The notes: generated by a model not told the origin, from the letters alone. Counted from the first letter of the stretch, positions 44,213 through 54,016 are shown. The stretch: DNA of 64,000 bases from Microvirga arabica (GCF_016811235.1 NZ_JAFBID010000001.1:157010-221009); one strand, 5' to 3'. Numbers and translations are program-made.

Positions 44213-45497
44213 GATGCCTGGAAGAATGGTTCTGGCCGTCTGCATTGCCCTGGAAGTTCTGGTCTTGCGACCCTGGCTGCATGCGCTGGAATGAATTTCG
44301 GTCATGGCTGGTGGATTCAGCAGTCTGGATGTTGATCACGTCGGGCCGGTATCCGGAGGTTCTCAGCAGGCTGGAGAGCTTCTCGGCATCGTTTCTGAGG
44401 AGCTCAGCCGTTTCCGGTTTCTCGACTTGAAGCTCCATCTCCAAGCTGTCGCCGGAAAGACGCATCTTGATCGTCACAAGCCCCAGTTCCACTGGATTGA
44501 GCTGCAGGCTGAGAACCCTCAGAACACCCCCGGAGGCGCGAGCCACGGCAACACGGTTCACGCCATCACCCTTGAGGCCCGACTGGTGAGTGCCAGTGGC
44601 TTCCGACACATCGTCCAGGATCGCTCTGGCCATCTGGTGGAGCGTTCCGGCCGGCAGCGAACCGCCCTCTGCCTTCTGGAGGCCGGGAGCAGCCTGCTTC
44701 TGCACCTCCGCGCGATCAGCCATGCGGCCGAGGGCAATTCTGTCGAAGCCCTGCTCCTTATCCCGTTCAAGGAGGCGGGCCGTCTCCGCATCGGAAACAA
44801 CTGTCTCGTCGCCCGATCGCTGCCCCAGATTGGAATGAGGCGGCTTCGCTGTGGCTTCCACTGCCCTCTTAACGCCAAAAGCGTTCGGAAGAACTTCAGT
44901 CGACAGATCGGCTGCTTCAGTCGACGACGCTTCGTGAAGTGCTGTTTCGAAACCTTCGACAATGGGCCGGAAGTGGGTCTCCTGGTTCTGAACGGAAACC
45001 GATAGCTTCGGCCCGATGGCAGGGCTCAGGATGCTGTCAGCAGTCGCGTCGGAGGTGAGCAGCGGCAGCATCGAAGACGCACCGTTGCGCATTTCAGGGT
45101 CGGATTGGCCGCTCGCCCCACTCTGCGACAGGATTCGGGGCAAGAGGCTCTCAAGAACGGAATAGGCTTGACTGCCTGCAGGGGGAACGGCCGTTCCCGC
45201 CGTGGAACCATCCGGTGAAGTGGCCGAGAGCAGAGCCTGCAATGCAGTCGTGTCGGTACCGGATGCTTCCGCGGTCTGCTCCGTCAGGCTCAGCAGAGCA
45301 TCATCCTGAAGGAGGTCCCCGCCTCCCCGGCTTTGCTCCCGCGAGAAGCCTTCGAGCAGCGTGTCGAACTCCGGCATTCCACTCCCGGTGCCTTTGCCGC
45401 CCTGCTGAGCATCGGTGGCGGAGGAAGGACCACGCGATGTCTGCGCCGTGTCCGCAACGCGGGATGGGGCCTGAGGCATGAGATCGAGACGGTTCAT
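44118..45497 (-). CDS. fliK: Flagellar hook-length control protein FliK
   Basis: 459 residues. A long low-complexity N-terminal ruler region (Ser/Gly/Thr/Glu rich) leads into the conserved FliK C-terminal domain (VLSLQLNPVELGLVTIKMRLSGDSLEMELQVEKPE). FliK measures hook length and triggers the FlhB switch. It overlaps the motC stop by 4 nt upstream and the lytic transglycosylase downstream. Confidence 0.88.
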   Translation of the reverse strand: MNRLDLMPQAPSRVADTAQTSRGPSSATDAQQGGKGTGSGMPEFDTLLEGFSREQSRGGGDLLQDDALLSLTEQTAEASGTDTTALQALLSATSPDGSTAGTAVPPAGSQAYSVLESLLPRILSQSGASGQSDPEMRNGASSMLPLLTSDATADSILSPAIGPKLSVSVQNQETHFRPIVEGFETALHEASSTEAADLSTEVLPNAFGVKRAVEATAKPPHSNLGQRSGDETVVSDAETARLLERDKEQGFDRIALGRMADRAEVQKQAAPGLQKAEGGSLPAGTLHQMARAILDDVSEATGTHQSGLKGDGVNRVAVARASGGVLRVLSLQLNPVELGLVTIKMRLSGDSLEMELQVEKPETAELLRNDAEKLSSLLRTSGYRPDVINIQTAESTSHDRNSFQRMQPGSQDQNFQGNADGQNHSSRHHDPYGRNEAESRSEPKQNRPADSSSTGGIYL

Positions 45498-46786
45498 TGC
45501 GTTACGGAAGCCTGATTCTTGATTAGCCTGTCGACGCGGCTCAGGGCGTCGCGGGCCTTGGATAAGGCCTGAAGCTGTTCCAGCCCTTGCTCTTGCGTGC
45601 TTGTGTCTACCGTCTTCTCAGACGCAGCTTTCGTGAGCAAAGGTTTCGGTCTCTCCGCCAGGGCACCCGGTGCGTTTGGCATCGTCTGGATGTGCCCTGC
45701 CATTGCGATAGCCGAATCCAGCAAAGTCACGTCACTGGCAGAAAGATGGGACCGGTCGATCTGGCGGAGATCCTCGGCAGCGGCTTTGATATCTTCGGGC
45801 GACGTAATCATGGAGGCCGCACGATAAAGCTTCGCCCGCGAGGCACTCACCGGGTCACCCTCCGCCAGCTTCTGCGCTTGCTCCGACAGCAGGCGAGCCG
45901 ACTTCGTGAACCCCTGCTCGACAGACGCGCGAGCGGCAAGAAGGTAAAGGTCCCGCCTTGCCTCCGGCTCCAGCTCCTGCATCATTGTGACAAAGCCATC
46001 GAACCGCGACTTGTCCTGACCGAAATCGATGCGCGTCGACGCCGAGGCCAGACGCTGCCGGAAATTGCCGGCATAGACGGAATGCCGGAAGCGTCTCAGA
46101 TAACCTGTTGCAAGGGATTGAAACTTCTCGATGCGATCGGTCTGGCTCGCAACGAAAACCTGTCGACGCAGTGCAGCCTCTTCGAAAAGCGTGCCAGGAG
46201 CCTGGAGTCGCACGAAGTCGAGCAACTCATCGGATTTCGCAGGATCCTTCCTGACGACGAGTGCCGACTGGACCAATGCCAGCTGCGCGCTCATGGTCGG
46301 TGGAAAGGTGCTCGGGTCCAGGGTCACGAGCGCATTGGAGGCGGCCTCCTCCCGTCCCTCCACATAGGCGAGAGCGCCCTCGACGAGAGGCCTGTCATTC
46401 TCCGCGACCACGGAGGAGCCCAGATCCAGAAGTTTCCGAAGGAGACCGGGATTGCCGCCGCTCAGGACGAAGGACACTGCGGCATGAACGTTCTTGCCGC
46501 TCTGCCAGACCTCCGGCGCGAGTTCCATGAACCGCGTGTCGAGAACACCCAACAGGCCTCGCTGCCCGATATGAGCTTCCGTCGAGCCCGTTGCGATCTG
46601 ATCCTGCATCAGGTGCAGCGTGCGCACCATCTGCAGGGGGCTGGGAGCTGGCAACGGCCGAGCCTCCTGCTCGACGGCAGGATCCTCCGCAGCATGGGCA
46701 GGGCGGCTGCTCTCATTGGCGGCTACATCCGCGGCGAACAGCAGAATCAACCCGAGAACAGCGAGCGGGCGCACCTTCACCGTCAT
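45494..46786 (-). CDS. motC: Motor protein MotC
   Basis: 430-residue periplasmic protein with a signal peptide (VRPLAVLGLILLFAADVAA) and a helical body (LQMVRTLHLMQDQIATGSTEAH; LLGVLDTRFMELAPEVW). MotC of Sinorhizobium binds the periplasmic part of MotB and is required for rotation. The ATG at 46786 shares one base with the motB stop (TGATG). MotE, its folding chaperone, is encoded at 52416. Confidence 0.9.
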   Translation of the reverse strand: MTVKVRPLAVLGLILLFAADVAANESSRPAHAAEDPAVEQEARPLPAPSPLQMVRTLHLMQDQIATGSTEAHIGQRGLLGVLDTRFMELAPEVWQSGKNVHAAVSFVLSGGNPGLLRKLLDLGSSVVAENDRPLVEGALAYVEGREEAASNALVTLDPSTFPPTMSAQLALVQSALVVRKDPAKSDELLDFVRLQAPGTLFEEAALRRQVFVASQTDRIEKFQSLATGYLRRFRHSVYAGNFRQRLASASTRIDFGQDKSRFDGFVTMMQELEPEARRDLYLLAARASVEQGFTKSARLLSEQAQKLAEGDPVSASRAKLYRAASMITSPEDIKAAAEDLRQIDRSHLSASDVTLLDSAIAMAGHIQTMPNAPGALAERPKPLLTKAASEKTVDTSTQEQGLEQLQALSKARDALSRVDRLIKNQASVTQ

Positions 46787-47982
46787 CACTCCTGCAGAAG
46801 AATTTCGACGCGGCGGTTTTGATCGGCATTGGGATCGGCCGGGATCTTGGGTTCCCGATCCGCATGGCCCTCGACGCGCACGATTCTCTTCTCGTCCAGG
46901 CCACCTCGTACGAGCATGTACAGAGCCATCTGGGCTCTGGCGTGGGACAGGCGCCAATTGTCGTAGTTGGCGGACTTGAAAGGCCGAGCATCGGTGTGAC
47001 CGCGGATCACGATCTTGCCCGGCCGGGCCTGAAGGATCTTGGCGATCTCGGCCATGGCGCGCACGACCTTGGCGTGCGGCTCCGCGGATCCCACCGCGAA
47101 CATCGTGAAGTCGAAGTCATCGGTCAGGCTGATCAGGGTTCCAGAGCCGGTGCGGCGGACCTCGATATGCGGCTGAGGCGTGACATCCTTCGCCGGCTGA
47201 ACGGCCTTGAGGATATCCCGCTTCAGCTCCGCGGCTTTCTGATCGGCGGCATTCGCCTCTGCAGCATTCTGTTCTGCCGAGGATCCGGGAGGAGCGGCCT
47301 GGCTGCCGGCTGACGGCGCCTGCTGTTGCGCCGTGTGGCCTGCCTGGGGCTTTTCACTTAAGGATGCGATCGCATCAATGACAGCTTTAGACGGTGCAGA
47401 CGGCGCCGTGCCCGGCTTCAATGGGGTGTTCGTCTTCATTTCTTCGACGGGGGCAACCTGCCAGTAGAGCGGGTCGAATGGATCGCGGAAAGCCTCGCCG
47501 GCCTTCAGTCCGGGCACGTCGCTCTCACCGGGAGTCACGTCGGCGCCGAGGGTATCGTGGGGTGTTGCCTCGATCTCGTCCGCGATACGGGCGAGCACGG
47601 CATAGGGATCCTGGAACAGAGCGCCTTCCTTGAACCGAGGCTTCTGCAGCTGGTGGGACTTGCCGCCCGTTCCCTCGCCGCTCCCCTTCTCCTTGCCGTC
47701 CTTTGTGTTGTCGGTCTCGTTGTCGGGGGGCACGTTCTGCGGGTCGTCGAGCCCCTTCTTGTTCGGAGTCGACTCCGCAAGCTGCACCGGGTTGAAGTAA
47801 TTGGCCACGCCGCTACGCGTTTCTTCGTCGGTCAGGCTGATGAGCCACATGACGAGAAAGAAAGCCATCATGGCTGTCATGAAATCGGCGTGAGCGATCT
47901 TCCACGCGCCGCCTTTCACGACCTCCTCACCGTCGTCGCCTCTCCTGACGATGACGATTTCCTGTTTATCCGATTTCGACAT
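46786..47982 (-). CDS. motB: Flagellar motor stator protein MotB
   Basis: 398-residue stator subunit. One TM helix with the proton-binding Asp (D33, HADFMTAMMAFFLVMWLISL) is followed by a long Pro/Ala/Gln-rich periplasmic linker and a C-terminal OmpA-like peptidoglycan-binding domain (VIRGHTDARPF). The linker of over 150 residues is longer than in E. coli MotB, as expected where MotC binds. motA is in another operon 8 kb away. Confidence 0.95.
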   Translation of the reverse strand: MSKSDKQEIVIVRRGDDGEEVVKGGAWKIAHADFMTAMMAFFLVMWLISLTDEETRSGVANYFNPVQLAESTPNKKGLDDPQNVPPDNETDNTKDGKEKGSGEGTGGKSHQLQKPRFKEGALFQDPYAVLARIADEIEATPHDTLGADVTPGESDVPGLKAGEAFRDPFDPLYWQVAPVEEMKTNTPLKPGTAPSAPSKAVIDAIASLSEKPQAGHTAQQQAPSAGSQAAPPGSSAEQNAAEANAADQKAAELKRDILKAVQPAKDVTPQPHIEVRRTGSGTLISLTDDFDFTMFAVGSAEPHAKVVRAMAEIAKILQARPGKIVIRGHTDARPFKSANYDNWRLSHARAQMALYMLVRGGLDEKRIVRVEGHADREPKIPADPNADQNRRVEILLQE

Positions 47983-48632
47983 TATGATTCAGCTTTCAAA
48001 ACCTGCTCGAGCCGGTCGGACCAAGCCTGTAGCTGGGTCTGCACGGTCGTGTCGCGGGCGATGACGCTCACCTCGACATGGTCGCCCGGGAGGAACTCTA
48101 TCGCGCCTCCGTGAGGGCCAAGGGTTTCTTTCAGGACCAGCAAGAGATCCTCGGGTCCTGCAATCCTCATCGGCCCTGTCTCTTCGCCAAGGAGAAGCGT
48201 CGCGAGAGCCTCCTTGAACTCGACGATGCTCTGCTGCCGGAACGACTCCGCAACAAAGGGCTTCATGATATTCGCAACTCTGTCAGAGAGCATGGCTTCC
48301 ATCCGGCCGATGCCCTCCACGATCAGTGTCGAGAGCTGGCCTGCCTGCTGCTCCACCCAGATCACGCGCTGTGACGCCAGCTCCTCCTCATAGCGGGCCT
48401 TCTCGGCCTCAATCGCCTCTTCAAGCTGCCGTCGAGCGGCCTCCCTTTCCTCAGCCCTCACCTTCGCCTCGACAGCTTTAAGGAGTTCGGCCTGCCGGTC
48501 CACCGCCGGTGGCGGCGGTGCAAGGTCGGGTTCGGCTGCGGCCTTGACGGCGCGCAGGACCCCGATTCCTAATGGCTCGCTCCGGGGCGCAGGCGAGAAA
48601 TCCTCCAGCAGGCTGGCGATCGCTCCTGCCAT
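47982..48632 (-). CDS. fliH: FliH-like flagellar assembly protein
   Basis: About 216 residues. A Pro-rich N-terminus leads into a long charged coiled coil (AELLKAVEAKVRAEEREAARRQLEEAIEAEKARYEEEL) and a C-terminal globular part, matching the FliH layout: the regulator that holds FliI. Sequence identity within this family is low, so position between fliF and motB is important. The ATG at 48632 overlaps the fliF stop; the longer frame to 48656 is unlikely. Confidence 0.75.
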   Translation of the reverse strand: MAGAIASLLEDFSPAPRSEPLGIGVLRAVKAAAEPDLAPPPPAVDRQAELLKAVEAKVRAEEREAARRQLEEAIEAEKARYEEELASQRVIWVEQQAGQLSTLIVEGIGRMEAMLSDRVANIMKPFVAESFRQQSIVEFKEALATLLLGEETGPMRIAGPEDLLLVLKETLGPHGGAIEFLPGDHVEVSVIARDTTVQTQLQAWSDRLEQVLKAES

Positions 48633-50269
48633 CACGCAGCCTCCCGTCCGAGCCACTGCTTCAGCACAGCTGCGGCATGCTCTTCGCTGAGCTCAATGAT
48701 CTGCTCCAGCTTGCGCTGCGGCGTGCGGGGCATTTCGATGAGGTTCTGCTCCTCCCGCTCGAGAGCGGCCTGCAGCGCCTGCCGTCCGTTCTCGTTCTCG
48801 GCTTCCTCGGCCTCGGCGGCAGCCAGAGCGGCTGCCTGCTCGCGCTGGAGCTCGAGTTCGGCCTGATGGCGCGCCATCAACATCCTGACGGCTGGACGCA
48901 GCCCGAACCAGATCATCATCGCGCACAGAGCCAGGATGGTGAGGGCATTCACGACCGTGCCGAACTGGCGCATCAGGATCTCGGTCAGAGACGGGCCGGG
49001 CACCGGCTGCAGCATACCGCCATCGTCGATGAAGCTCACGGCCGCGACCTTGATCTGATCGCCTCGCGTCTTGCTGAAGCCGGTAGCCGATGAAACCAGC
49101 TGCTCGATCTCCGTAATCTTGGCATCCATCTCTGCAGGCGTGGCATTCTCGCCCAGCAGGGAGGCAATCCGAGACTTGTTCACCAGCACGGCGACCGAGA
49201 GGTTCTTGATCTGATAGCCGTCGCTGATGGTCTGGATCGTCTTCGAGGAGATTTCATAATTGGTCAGCTCCTCGCGGCGCTGGTTGTCTTCGCTCGAGCT
49301 GTCCCCCGATTCGGCGCGGACGCTCTCGTCCGGCAGATTCTGCTGAACGGTGGTCGGCTTCTGCCCGCTCCTGTTCTGCGCGACCTCCGTCTCCTTGACC
49401 GTGCGCACCGAGCGCTCGACCTTCGATTCGGGGTTGAAGATCGTCTCGCTGGTGTTGACCTTGTCGGTGCTCAGGCGAGCGGCCACGCTGATTTCGAAGT
49501 TGCCGGTGCCGAGATAGGGCGCCAGGGTGCGGCGAACGTTGTCCTGGATCTCCAGACCAACCGTCTTCTCAAGTCGAGCCATCTTGCCTGTCGAAGCATT
49601 GGCGGCGTCATCCCCGGACATCAGAAGAGTACCGTCGGTGTTCATGACGGTCACCTTGTCCACCGCCATGCCCGGAATGGCGGCTGCCACCAAGTGCCGA
49701 ATCGCCTGGGCCGATGATGCGTCATCGGCCGGCGAGGTGCGGATGACCACGGAGGCAGAGGGCGCCTGCTGCTCGCGGCGGAAGGAGCCACGATCCGGAA
49801 GAACGATGTGAACCCGGGCGGCCTTGATCCCCTTCATGCCCTGAATGGTGCGGGCCAACTCGCCTTCGAGAGCGCGAACCTTCGTCACCTCCTGCATGAA
49901 GGAGGTCAGGCCGAGAGAGCCGAGATCGTTGAAGAGCTCGTAGCCGGATTTCGTGCTGTGCGGCAAGCCCTTCTCGGCGAGGAGCATCCTGGCCGAGGCC
50001 GTGTTGCCATAGCTGACCAGGAGAGCCGTTCCATCGGCGCTGACATCGAAGGGGATGCCGGCATCCTTGAGGACGGCCCCCATCCGACCGACATCCTCGC
50101 GGTCGAGACCGGTGTACAAGGTCTCCTGAGCCGGGCGGCTGAGATAATAGGCTCCGACACCGACGGACAGGAAGACGGCAAGGCCGATAAAGGCCAAGGC
50201 CGCCAGGCGACGCGGGCCCAGCAGCAGCAAGCTACTCCAGATTCTTTCGGCGTGTTGACGACCAGGCAT
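48632..50269 (-). CDS. fliF: Flagellar MS-ring protein FliF
   Basis: 545-residue MS-ring protein with an N-terminal TM (LAALAFIGLAVFLSVGVGAYYL), two ring-building periplasmic domains, a C-terminal TM (ALTILALCAMMIWFGL) and the FliG-binding tail (KLEQIIELSEEHAAAVLKQWL). It leads the operon fliF-fliH-motB-motC-fliK-lytic transglycosylase, and the motility motif stands 49 nt upstream. Confidence 0.96.
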   Translation of the reverse strand: MPGRQHAERIWSSLLLLGPRRLAALAFIGLAVFLSVGVGAYYLSRPAQETLYTGLDREDVGRMGAVLKDAGIPFDVSADGTALLVSYGNTASARMLLAEKGLPHSTKSGYELFNDLGSLGLTSFMQEVTKVRALEGELARTIQGMKGIKAARVHIVLPDRGSFRREQQAPSASVVIRTSPADDASSAQAIRHLVAAAIPGMAVDKVTVMNTDGTLLMSGDDAANASTGKMARLEKTVGLEIQDNVRRTLAPYLGTGNFEISVAARLSTDKVNTSETIFNPESKVERSVRTVKETEVAQNRSGQKPTTVQQNLPDESVRAESGDSSSEDNQRREELTNYEISSKTIQTISDGYQIKNLSVAVLVNKSRIASLLGENATPAEMDAKITEIEQLVSSATGFSKTRGDQIKVAAVSFIDDGGMLQPVPGPSLTEILMRQFGTVVNALTILALCAMMIWFGLRPAVRMLMARHQAELELQREQAAALAAAEAEEAENENGRQALQAALEREEQNLIEMPRTPQRKLEQIIELSEEHAAAVLKQWLGREAA

Positions 50270-50318
50270 GGGGAATCTCGGTACTGATAGAAGTTATCGA
50301 GACTACTTTTGCGTCGCC

Positions 50319-50334
50319 AACCTTGTGCGAAGGT
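50319..50334 (-). promoter_or_regulatory. Motility-regulon motif upstream of fliF
   Basis: Minus-strand 16-mer ACCTTCGCACAAGGTT; with the preceding A it is the perfect dyad AACCTT-N5-AAGGTT. It lies 49 nt before the fliF ATG. Confidence 0.68.
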
Positions 50335-50393
50335 TGCTGCCCCTCAGATCTTGAGAAAATCGTCGGTGAGGAGCCTGCAGTGCCAGACAGCAA

Positions 50394-51131
50394 TCAGAAA
50401 TAGGAGCGCACCAAACCGCTCACGAGGATGTTCCAGCCATCGATCAGGACGAAGAAGAGGATCTTGAACGGCAGGGCCAGCACGGTCGGCGGCATCATCA
50501 TCATGCCCATGGACATCACCAGGGTGGCGACGATCATGTCGATCACGAGAAACGGGAGAGCGATGAGAAATCCGATCTCGAATCCGCGCCTCAGCTCGGA
50601 GATCATGAAGGCCGGAATCAGGATCCGAAGGTCGATCTTCTCGCCCTCTTCGGGCTTGGGGTAATTGACCGCTGCCAGGTCGCTGAACATCTGAAGGTCT
50701 TTCGGCCTCACATGCGTCAGCATGAAATCCCGGAATGGCTCCGTCGTCTTGGTGAAGGCCTCGGTCTCGGAGATGCGGTTTTCCGTCAGCGGCCGAACGC
50801 CCTCGTTCCATGCCTTATCGAAGGTTGGGCCCATGACGAACAAGGTCATGAACAGGGACAGACTGATCAGGAAGATGTTGGCCGGGGTGCTCTGAAGGCC
50901 GAGCCCCGAGCGCAGGAACGAAAAGGCTACCACGAAACGGGTGAAGCTCGTCACCATGATCAGAAGACCCGGTGCGAGAGACAGTACCGTCAGGAGAACG
51001 ACAAGCTGAATAATGCGTCCGCTGACCGCACCCTCTCCCGAAGGAAGCAGAGCCTGGAGATCCGCCAGCTGGGCATTGGCGCCGGACGCCAGCAGGATGA
51101 ATGCGCCGGTGAGGATCAGACGAAGAGGCAT
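50394..51131 (-). CDS. fliP: Flagellar export protein FliP
   Basis: 245-residue export gate protein with a cleavable signal-like N-terminus (LRLILTGAFILLASGANAQ) and the conserved TM and loop segments (IVVLLTVLSLAPGLLIMVTSFTRF is approximated by LVVLLTVLSLAPGLLIM here; MMMPPTVLALPFKILFF). Last gene of the flgB operon; fliF follows 124 nt downstream with its own motif. Confidence 0.94.
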   Translation of the reverse strand: MPLRLILTGAFILLASGANAQLADLQALLPSGEGAVSGRIIQLVVLLTVLSLAPGLLIMVTSFTRFVVAFSFLRSGLGLQSTPANIFLISLSLFMTLFVMGPTFDKAWNEGVRPLTENRISETEAFTKTTEPFRDFMLTHVRPKDLQMFSDLAAVNYPKPEEGEKIDLRILIPAFMISELRRGFEIGFLIALPFLVIDMIVATLVMSMGMMMMPPTVLALPFKILFFVLIDGWNILVSGLVRSYF

Positions 51132-51188
51132 GGCAATGGTCTTTCGGGAAAATGAACAGGCGGCTTGAAAACTCAGACTGCGTTCGAC

Positions 51189-51704
51189 CTACTGAACGAT
51201 AAGGGTTTCGAGAACAAGCTCCTGAATGACGCCCTTCGAGCGCAATTTGACGCGCTCATTGAGATCTTCCCTGAGGTGCAGAAGGCCGCTGGGCCCCTGG
51301 ATCTGCGCCAGCGACAAGGTGCGCAGGTAGGCCAGTATGTCCTGGCGAATCTCGCCAGCCAAAACGTCGGGATTCTGCTCCTCACCCATTCTATAAATGA
51401 TGGAAGACTCCACCCTCACCCAATCGTCGGTCGATGCGGCGAGATTCGTGACGACCGGAGCGAGCTTCTTGATCCCGATATTGCCCGTATAGGGACTTGC
51501 AACCTCGGTCTTTTCGGGTTGCGCCTTGTACTTGGCCTCAATCCGCTTCTCAATGCCGGAGACCATGACGAGCCCGAACCCGCCTCCAATAGCAGCCGAG
51601 AGCAGCGTCAGAAGGCCGAGCGTCAGGAGCCACCGCAACGATCCTTCCTGAGCCGGTGCGCTGTCGGCTGGAGCAGGAAGTGCAAGTGCCTTGGCCATCG
51701 TCAT
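51189..51704 (-). CDS. fliL: Flagellar basal-body protein FliL
   Basis: 171 residues: one TM helix (WLLTLGLLTLLSAAIGGGFGLVM) and a periplasmic domain with the FliL C-terminal pattern (ILAYLRTLSLAQIQGPSGLLHLREDLNERV). FliL rings surround the stator and help torque. The ATG at 51704 is used; ATG 51698 is two codons on. It sits between flgH and fliP. Confidence 0.9.
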   Translation of the reverse strand: MTMAKALALPAPADSAPAQEGSLRWLLTLGLLTLLSAAIGGGFGLVMVSGIEKRIEAKYKAQPEKTEVASPYTGNIGIKKLAPVVTNLAASTDDWVRVESSIIYRMGEEQNPDVLAGEIRQDILAYLRTLSLAQIQGPSGLLHLREDLNERVKLRSKGVIQELVLETLIVQ

Positions 51705-51720
51705 AATCCTCGTATTGCGC

Positions 51721-52419
51721 CTAGAAGGGGGTCAGCACATCGAACAGCTGCTGCCCGTAGGCAGGCTGCTGAACTTCCATGAGGCGCCCGCGCCCGCCAT
51801 AGGAAACCCTGGCCTCGGCGATCTTGTCGTAGCTGATGGTGTTCTTCGGCGAGATGTCGCGGGGCCGCACGATGCCGGCGATGTTGAGCACGCGGACCTC
51901 AAAGTTCACGCGCACTTCCTGCGAGCCGCTGATCACCACGTTGCCATTCGGCAAGACCTCATTGACGACTGCGGCAACCGACAGGCGCAGCTTCTCCGAG
52001 CGGTCGATGGTCCCCTGCCCCGTCGAGTCGGATGAGGAATTGATGCCGACATCCGCCGTTCCATCCGCGTTCCAGCCCTTGAATGAGAAGGCATAATCGA
52101 GACCGGCACTGACTGAGGATCGCCTCGACCTGTCGCTGGCGTTCTCAAACTCCGCCTTGTCGTCGATCTGAATATTCACCGTTACGATATCGCCCACCTG
52201 CCGAGCCCGCGGGCTCGTAAAAAGATCGGCGCTGGCATTGCTCCAGGTGGAGTTCGCGGCGGACGGGCCGCTACCCTTGAACAGGTGCGGAAGCGGTTCG
52301 CGCTCGACGGCAATGCCCGATCCGACCGGCGTCATGCCCGGCTCGCGCCCCAGATCCTCCGGCCTTGTCGCGCACGCGGCGAGGAAACACAGACCAAGGA
52401 TGGCAACAAGATGCTTCAA
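51721..52419 (-). CDS. flgH: Flagellar L-ring protein FlgH
   Basis: 232-residue outer-membrane lipoprotein forming the L ring. The lipobox is LCFLAACATRP. The body carries FlgH features (GDIVTVNIQIDDKAEFENASDRSR; NGNVVISGSQEVRVNFEVRVLNIAGIVRP). Overlaps motE by 4 nt. Confidence 0.95.
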   Translation of the reverse strand: MKHLVAILGLCFLAACATRPEDLGREPGMTPVGSGIAVEREPLPHLFKGSGPSAANSTWSNASADLFTSPRARQVGDIVTVNIQIDDKAEFENASDRSRRSSVSAGLDYAFSFKGWNADGTADVGINSSSDSTGQGTIDRSEKLRLSVAAVVNEVLPNGNVVISGSQEVRVNFEVRVLNIAGIVRPRDISPKNTISYDKIAEARVSYGGRGRLMEVQQPAYGQQLFDVLTPF

Positions 52420-52919
52420 TTTTGCCTCACGGGGTTCTTTTCGCGCTTGGGAGCGTCGGTGATGACATTGGCCAGTTGGGCAGCCCGAGCCGGTTCCATC
52501 TCGTTCAGGACCGCACTTGCGGCTCGCGGATTGAGCTTGGCGATGACGGCGGCGGCGATCTCCTCGTCCATGTTCATGAGTTGCAGAGCCGCTGCATCCG
52601 GACGCATCCGCGCGTAGATCATGACGATCGTCTCATCTGCCTTCTCCAGAACTTCATTGCGGCGCCTGAGCCATTCCTCGTACTCGGCGCGCTTCGCTTC
52701 CAAGACCTTGATGCGGCCTTCGATTTCCTTTTCCATGCCGGCGAGCGCCTGCTTCTGCAGGGCAAAGCGTGCATCCGAGGCCGCATCGGCGATGTTGCTG
52801 CAATACTGGCTGTTCTTCGGTGACGCATTCGCTTCTTGTGCCTGAGCACTGCCGGAAGCCATGGCTCCCAGAAACAAGCTGCAGGCCACTATCCGCCGCA
52901 TATTCTTGCGAGAGATCAT
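52416..52919 (-). CDS. motE: MotC chaperone MotE
   Basis: 167-residue periplasmic protein: signal peptide (RRIVACSLFLGAMASGSAQA), two Cys, a coiled coil (EKEIEGRIKVLEAKRAEYEEWLRRRNEV) and a C-terminal MgtE-N-like helical repeat (MNMDEEIAAAVIAKLNPRAASAVLNEM). This matches MotE of Sinorhizobium, needed for MotC folding and stability. It lies between flgI and flgH with ATGA-type overlaps at both ends. Confidence 0.87.
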   Translation of the reverse strand: MISRKNMRRIVACSLFLGAMASGSAQAQEANASPKNSQYCSNIADAASDARFALQKQALAGMEKEIEGRIKVLEAKRAEYEEWLRRRNEVLEKADETIVMIYARMRPDAAALQLMNMDEEIAAAVIAKLNPRAASAVLNEMEPARAAQLANVITDAPKREKNPVRQN

Positions 52920-54016
52920 TGGATCACCAACTCCGCTTGAAGGGCTCCGGCCGTCTTGACCGCTTGGAGGATCGCGATGACATCGGATGGCTTGAGACCC
53001 ATCTGGTTCAATCCCTTGACCAGGGTCTGCAGATCCGAACCTCGGACGATTGCCAGGGGCACTCGCTCCTCCGCGGCCGTGATCTGGGTGCGCGGCACGA
53101 CCACTGTCTGTCCCATCGAGAAGGGATCTGGCTGCGAGACCTCTGGCGTTTCCGTCACACGGATCGTGAGAGCTCCGTGCGTGATTGCGACGGTCGAGAT
53201 CTGCACGTTCTTTCCAATGACAACCGTCCCGGTCCGCTGATCGATGACGATCCGGGCAGGCGTATCGGGCCTGATCTCGAGATCTCCGAGTTCGGCAATG
53301 AAGCGCGTCGCTGCAATGTTCTTCGGCTTCTGGAGCACGACGGTTCGGAAGTCGCGGGGGGATGCAACGCGAATGCCGAAACGCTGTTGGGCATATTGGT
53401 TGATCGCATCGGTGATCAGCGTCGCCGTCTTGTAATCGGGGTTCTTGAGCTCGAAGGCCAATCCGCCGACAGCATCGAAGCCTCCCTGGACCTCACGCTC
53501 GATCAGCGCACCGTTGGGAATGCGGCCCGCAGTCGCGACGCCGGAGGTCAGAGTCTCGGCTTGGCCCTGCGCGGAGAACCCGGACACCACGATAGCCCCC
53601 TGGGCAACCGCATAGACTTGGCCATCGCCGCCCTGCAGGGCGGTCAGCATGAGGGTACCGCCTTTCAACGACGTCGCATCGCCCATGGACGTAACGGTGA
53701 CGTCGATGCGCGATCCGGTGCCGACGAAGGGGGGCAGGTCGGCCGTGACGATGACGGCGGCCACATTGCGGGTGCGCAGGTTGATGTCACGGACGTTCAC
53801 GCCCATGCGGTCGAGCATGGATTGCAGGGACTGCTCGGTGAACTGGGAGTTGCGCAGCGTATCGCCGGTGCCCTGCAGGCCCATGACGAGGCCGTAGCCG
53901 ATCAGCTGGTTGTCGCGGACGCCCTGCACCGACGCCACATCCTTGATGCGCGTAGCAGCCTGAGCCTGAACAGCGAACAGCGCGGCGAGGAGAAAGAGAA
54001 TGACGCGGAGCATCAA
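52916..54016 (-). CDS. flgI: Flagellar P-ring protein FlgI
   Basis: 366-residue periplasmic P-ring protein with a signal peptide (VILFLLAALFAVQAQAA) and conserved segments (RIKDVASVQGVRDNQLIGYGLVMGLQGTGD; NVAAVIVTADLPPFVGTGSRIDVTVTSMGDA). The length is normal. Overlaps flgA by 4 nt. Confidence 0.96.
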   Translation of the reverse strand: MMLRVILFLLAALFAVQAQAATRIKDVASVQGVRDNQLIGYGLVMGLQGTGDTLRNSQFTEQSLQSMLDRMGVNVRDINLRTRNVAAVIVTADLPPFVGTGSRIDVTVTSMGDATSLKGGTLMLTALQGGDGQVYAVAQGAIVVSGFSAQGQAETLTSGVATAGRIPNGALIEREVQGGFDAVGGLAFELKNPDYKTATLITDAINQYAQQRFGIRVASPRDFRTVVLQKPKNIAATRFIAELGDLEIRPDTPARIVIDQRTGTVVIGKNVQISTVAITHGALTIRVTETPEVSQPDPFSMGQTVVVPRTQITAAEERVPLAIVRGSDLQTLVKGLNQMGLKPSDVIAILQAVKTAGALQAELVIQ

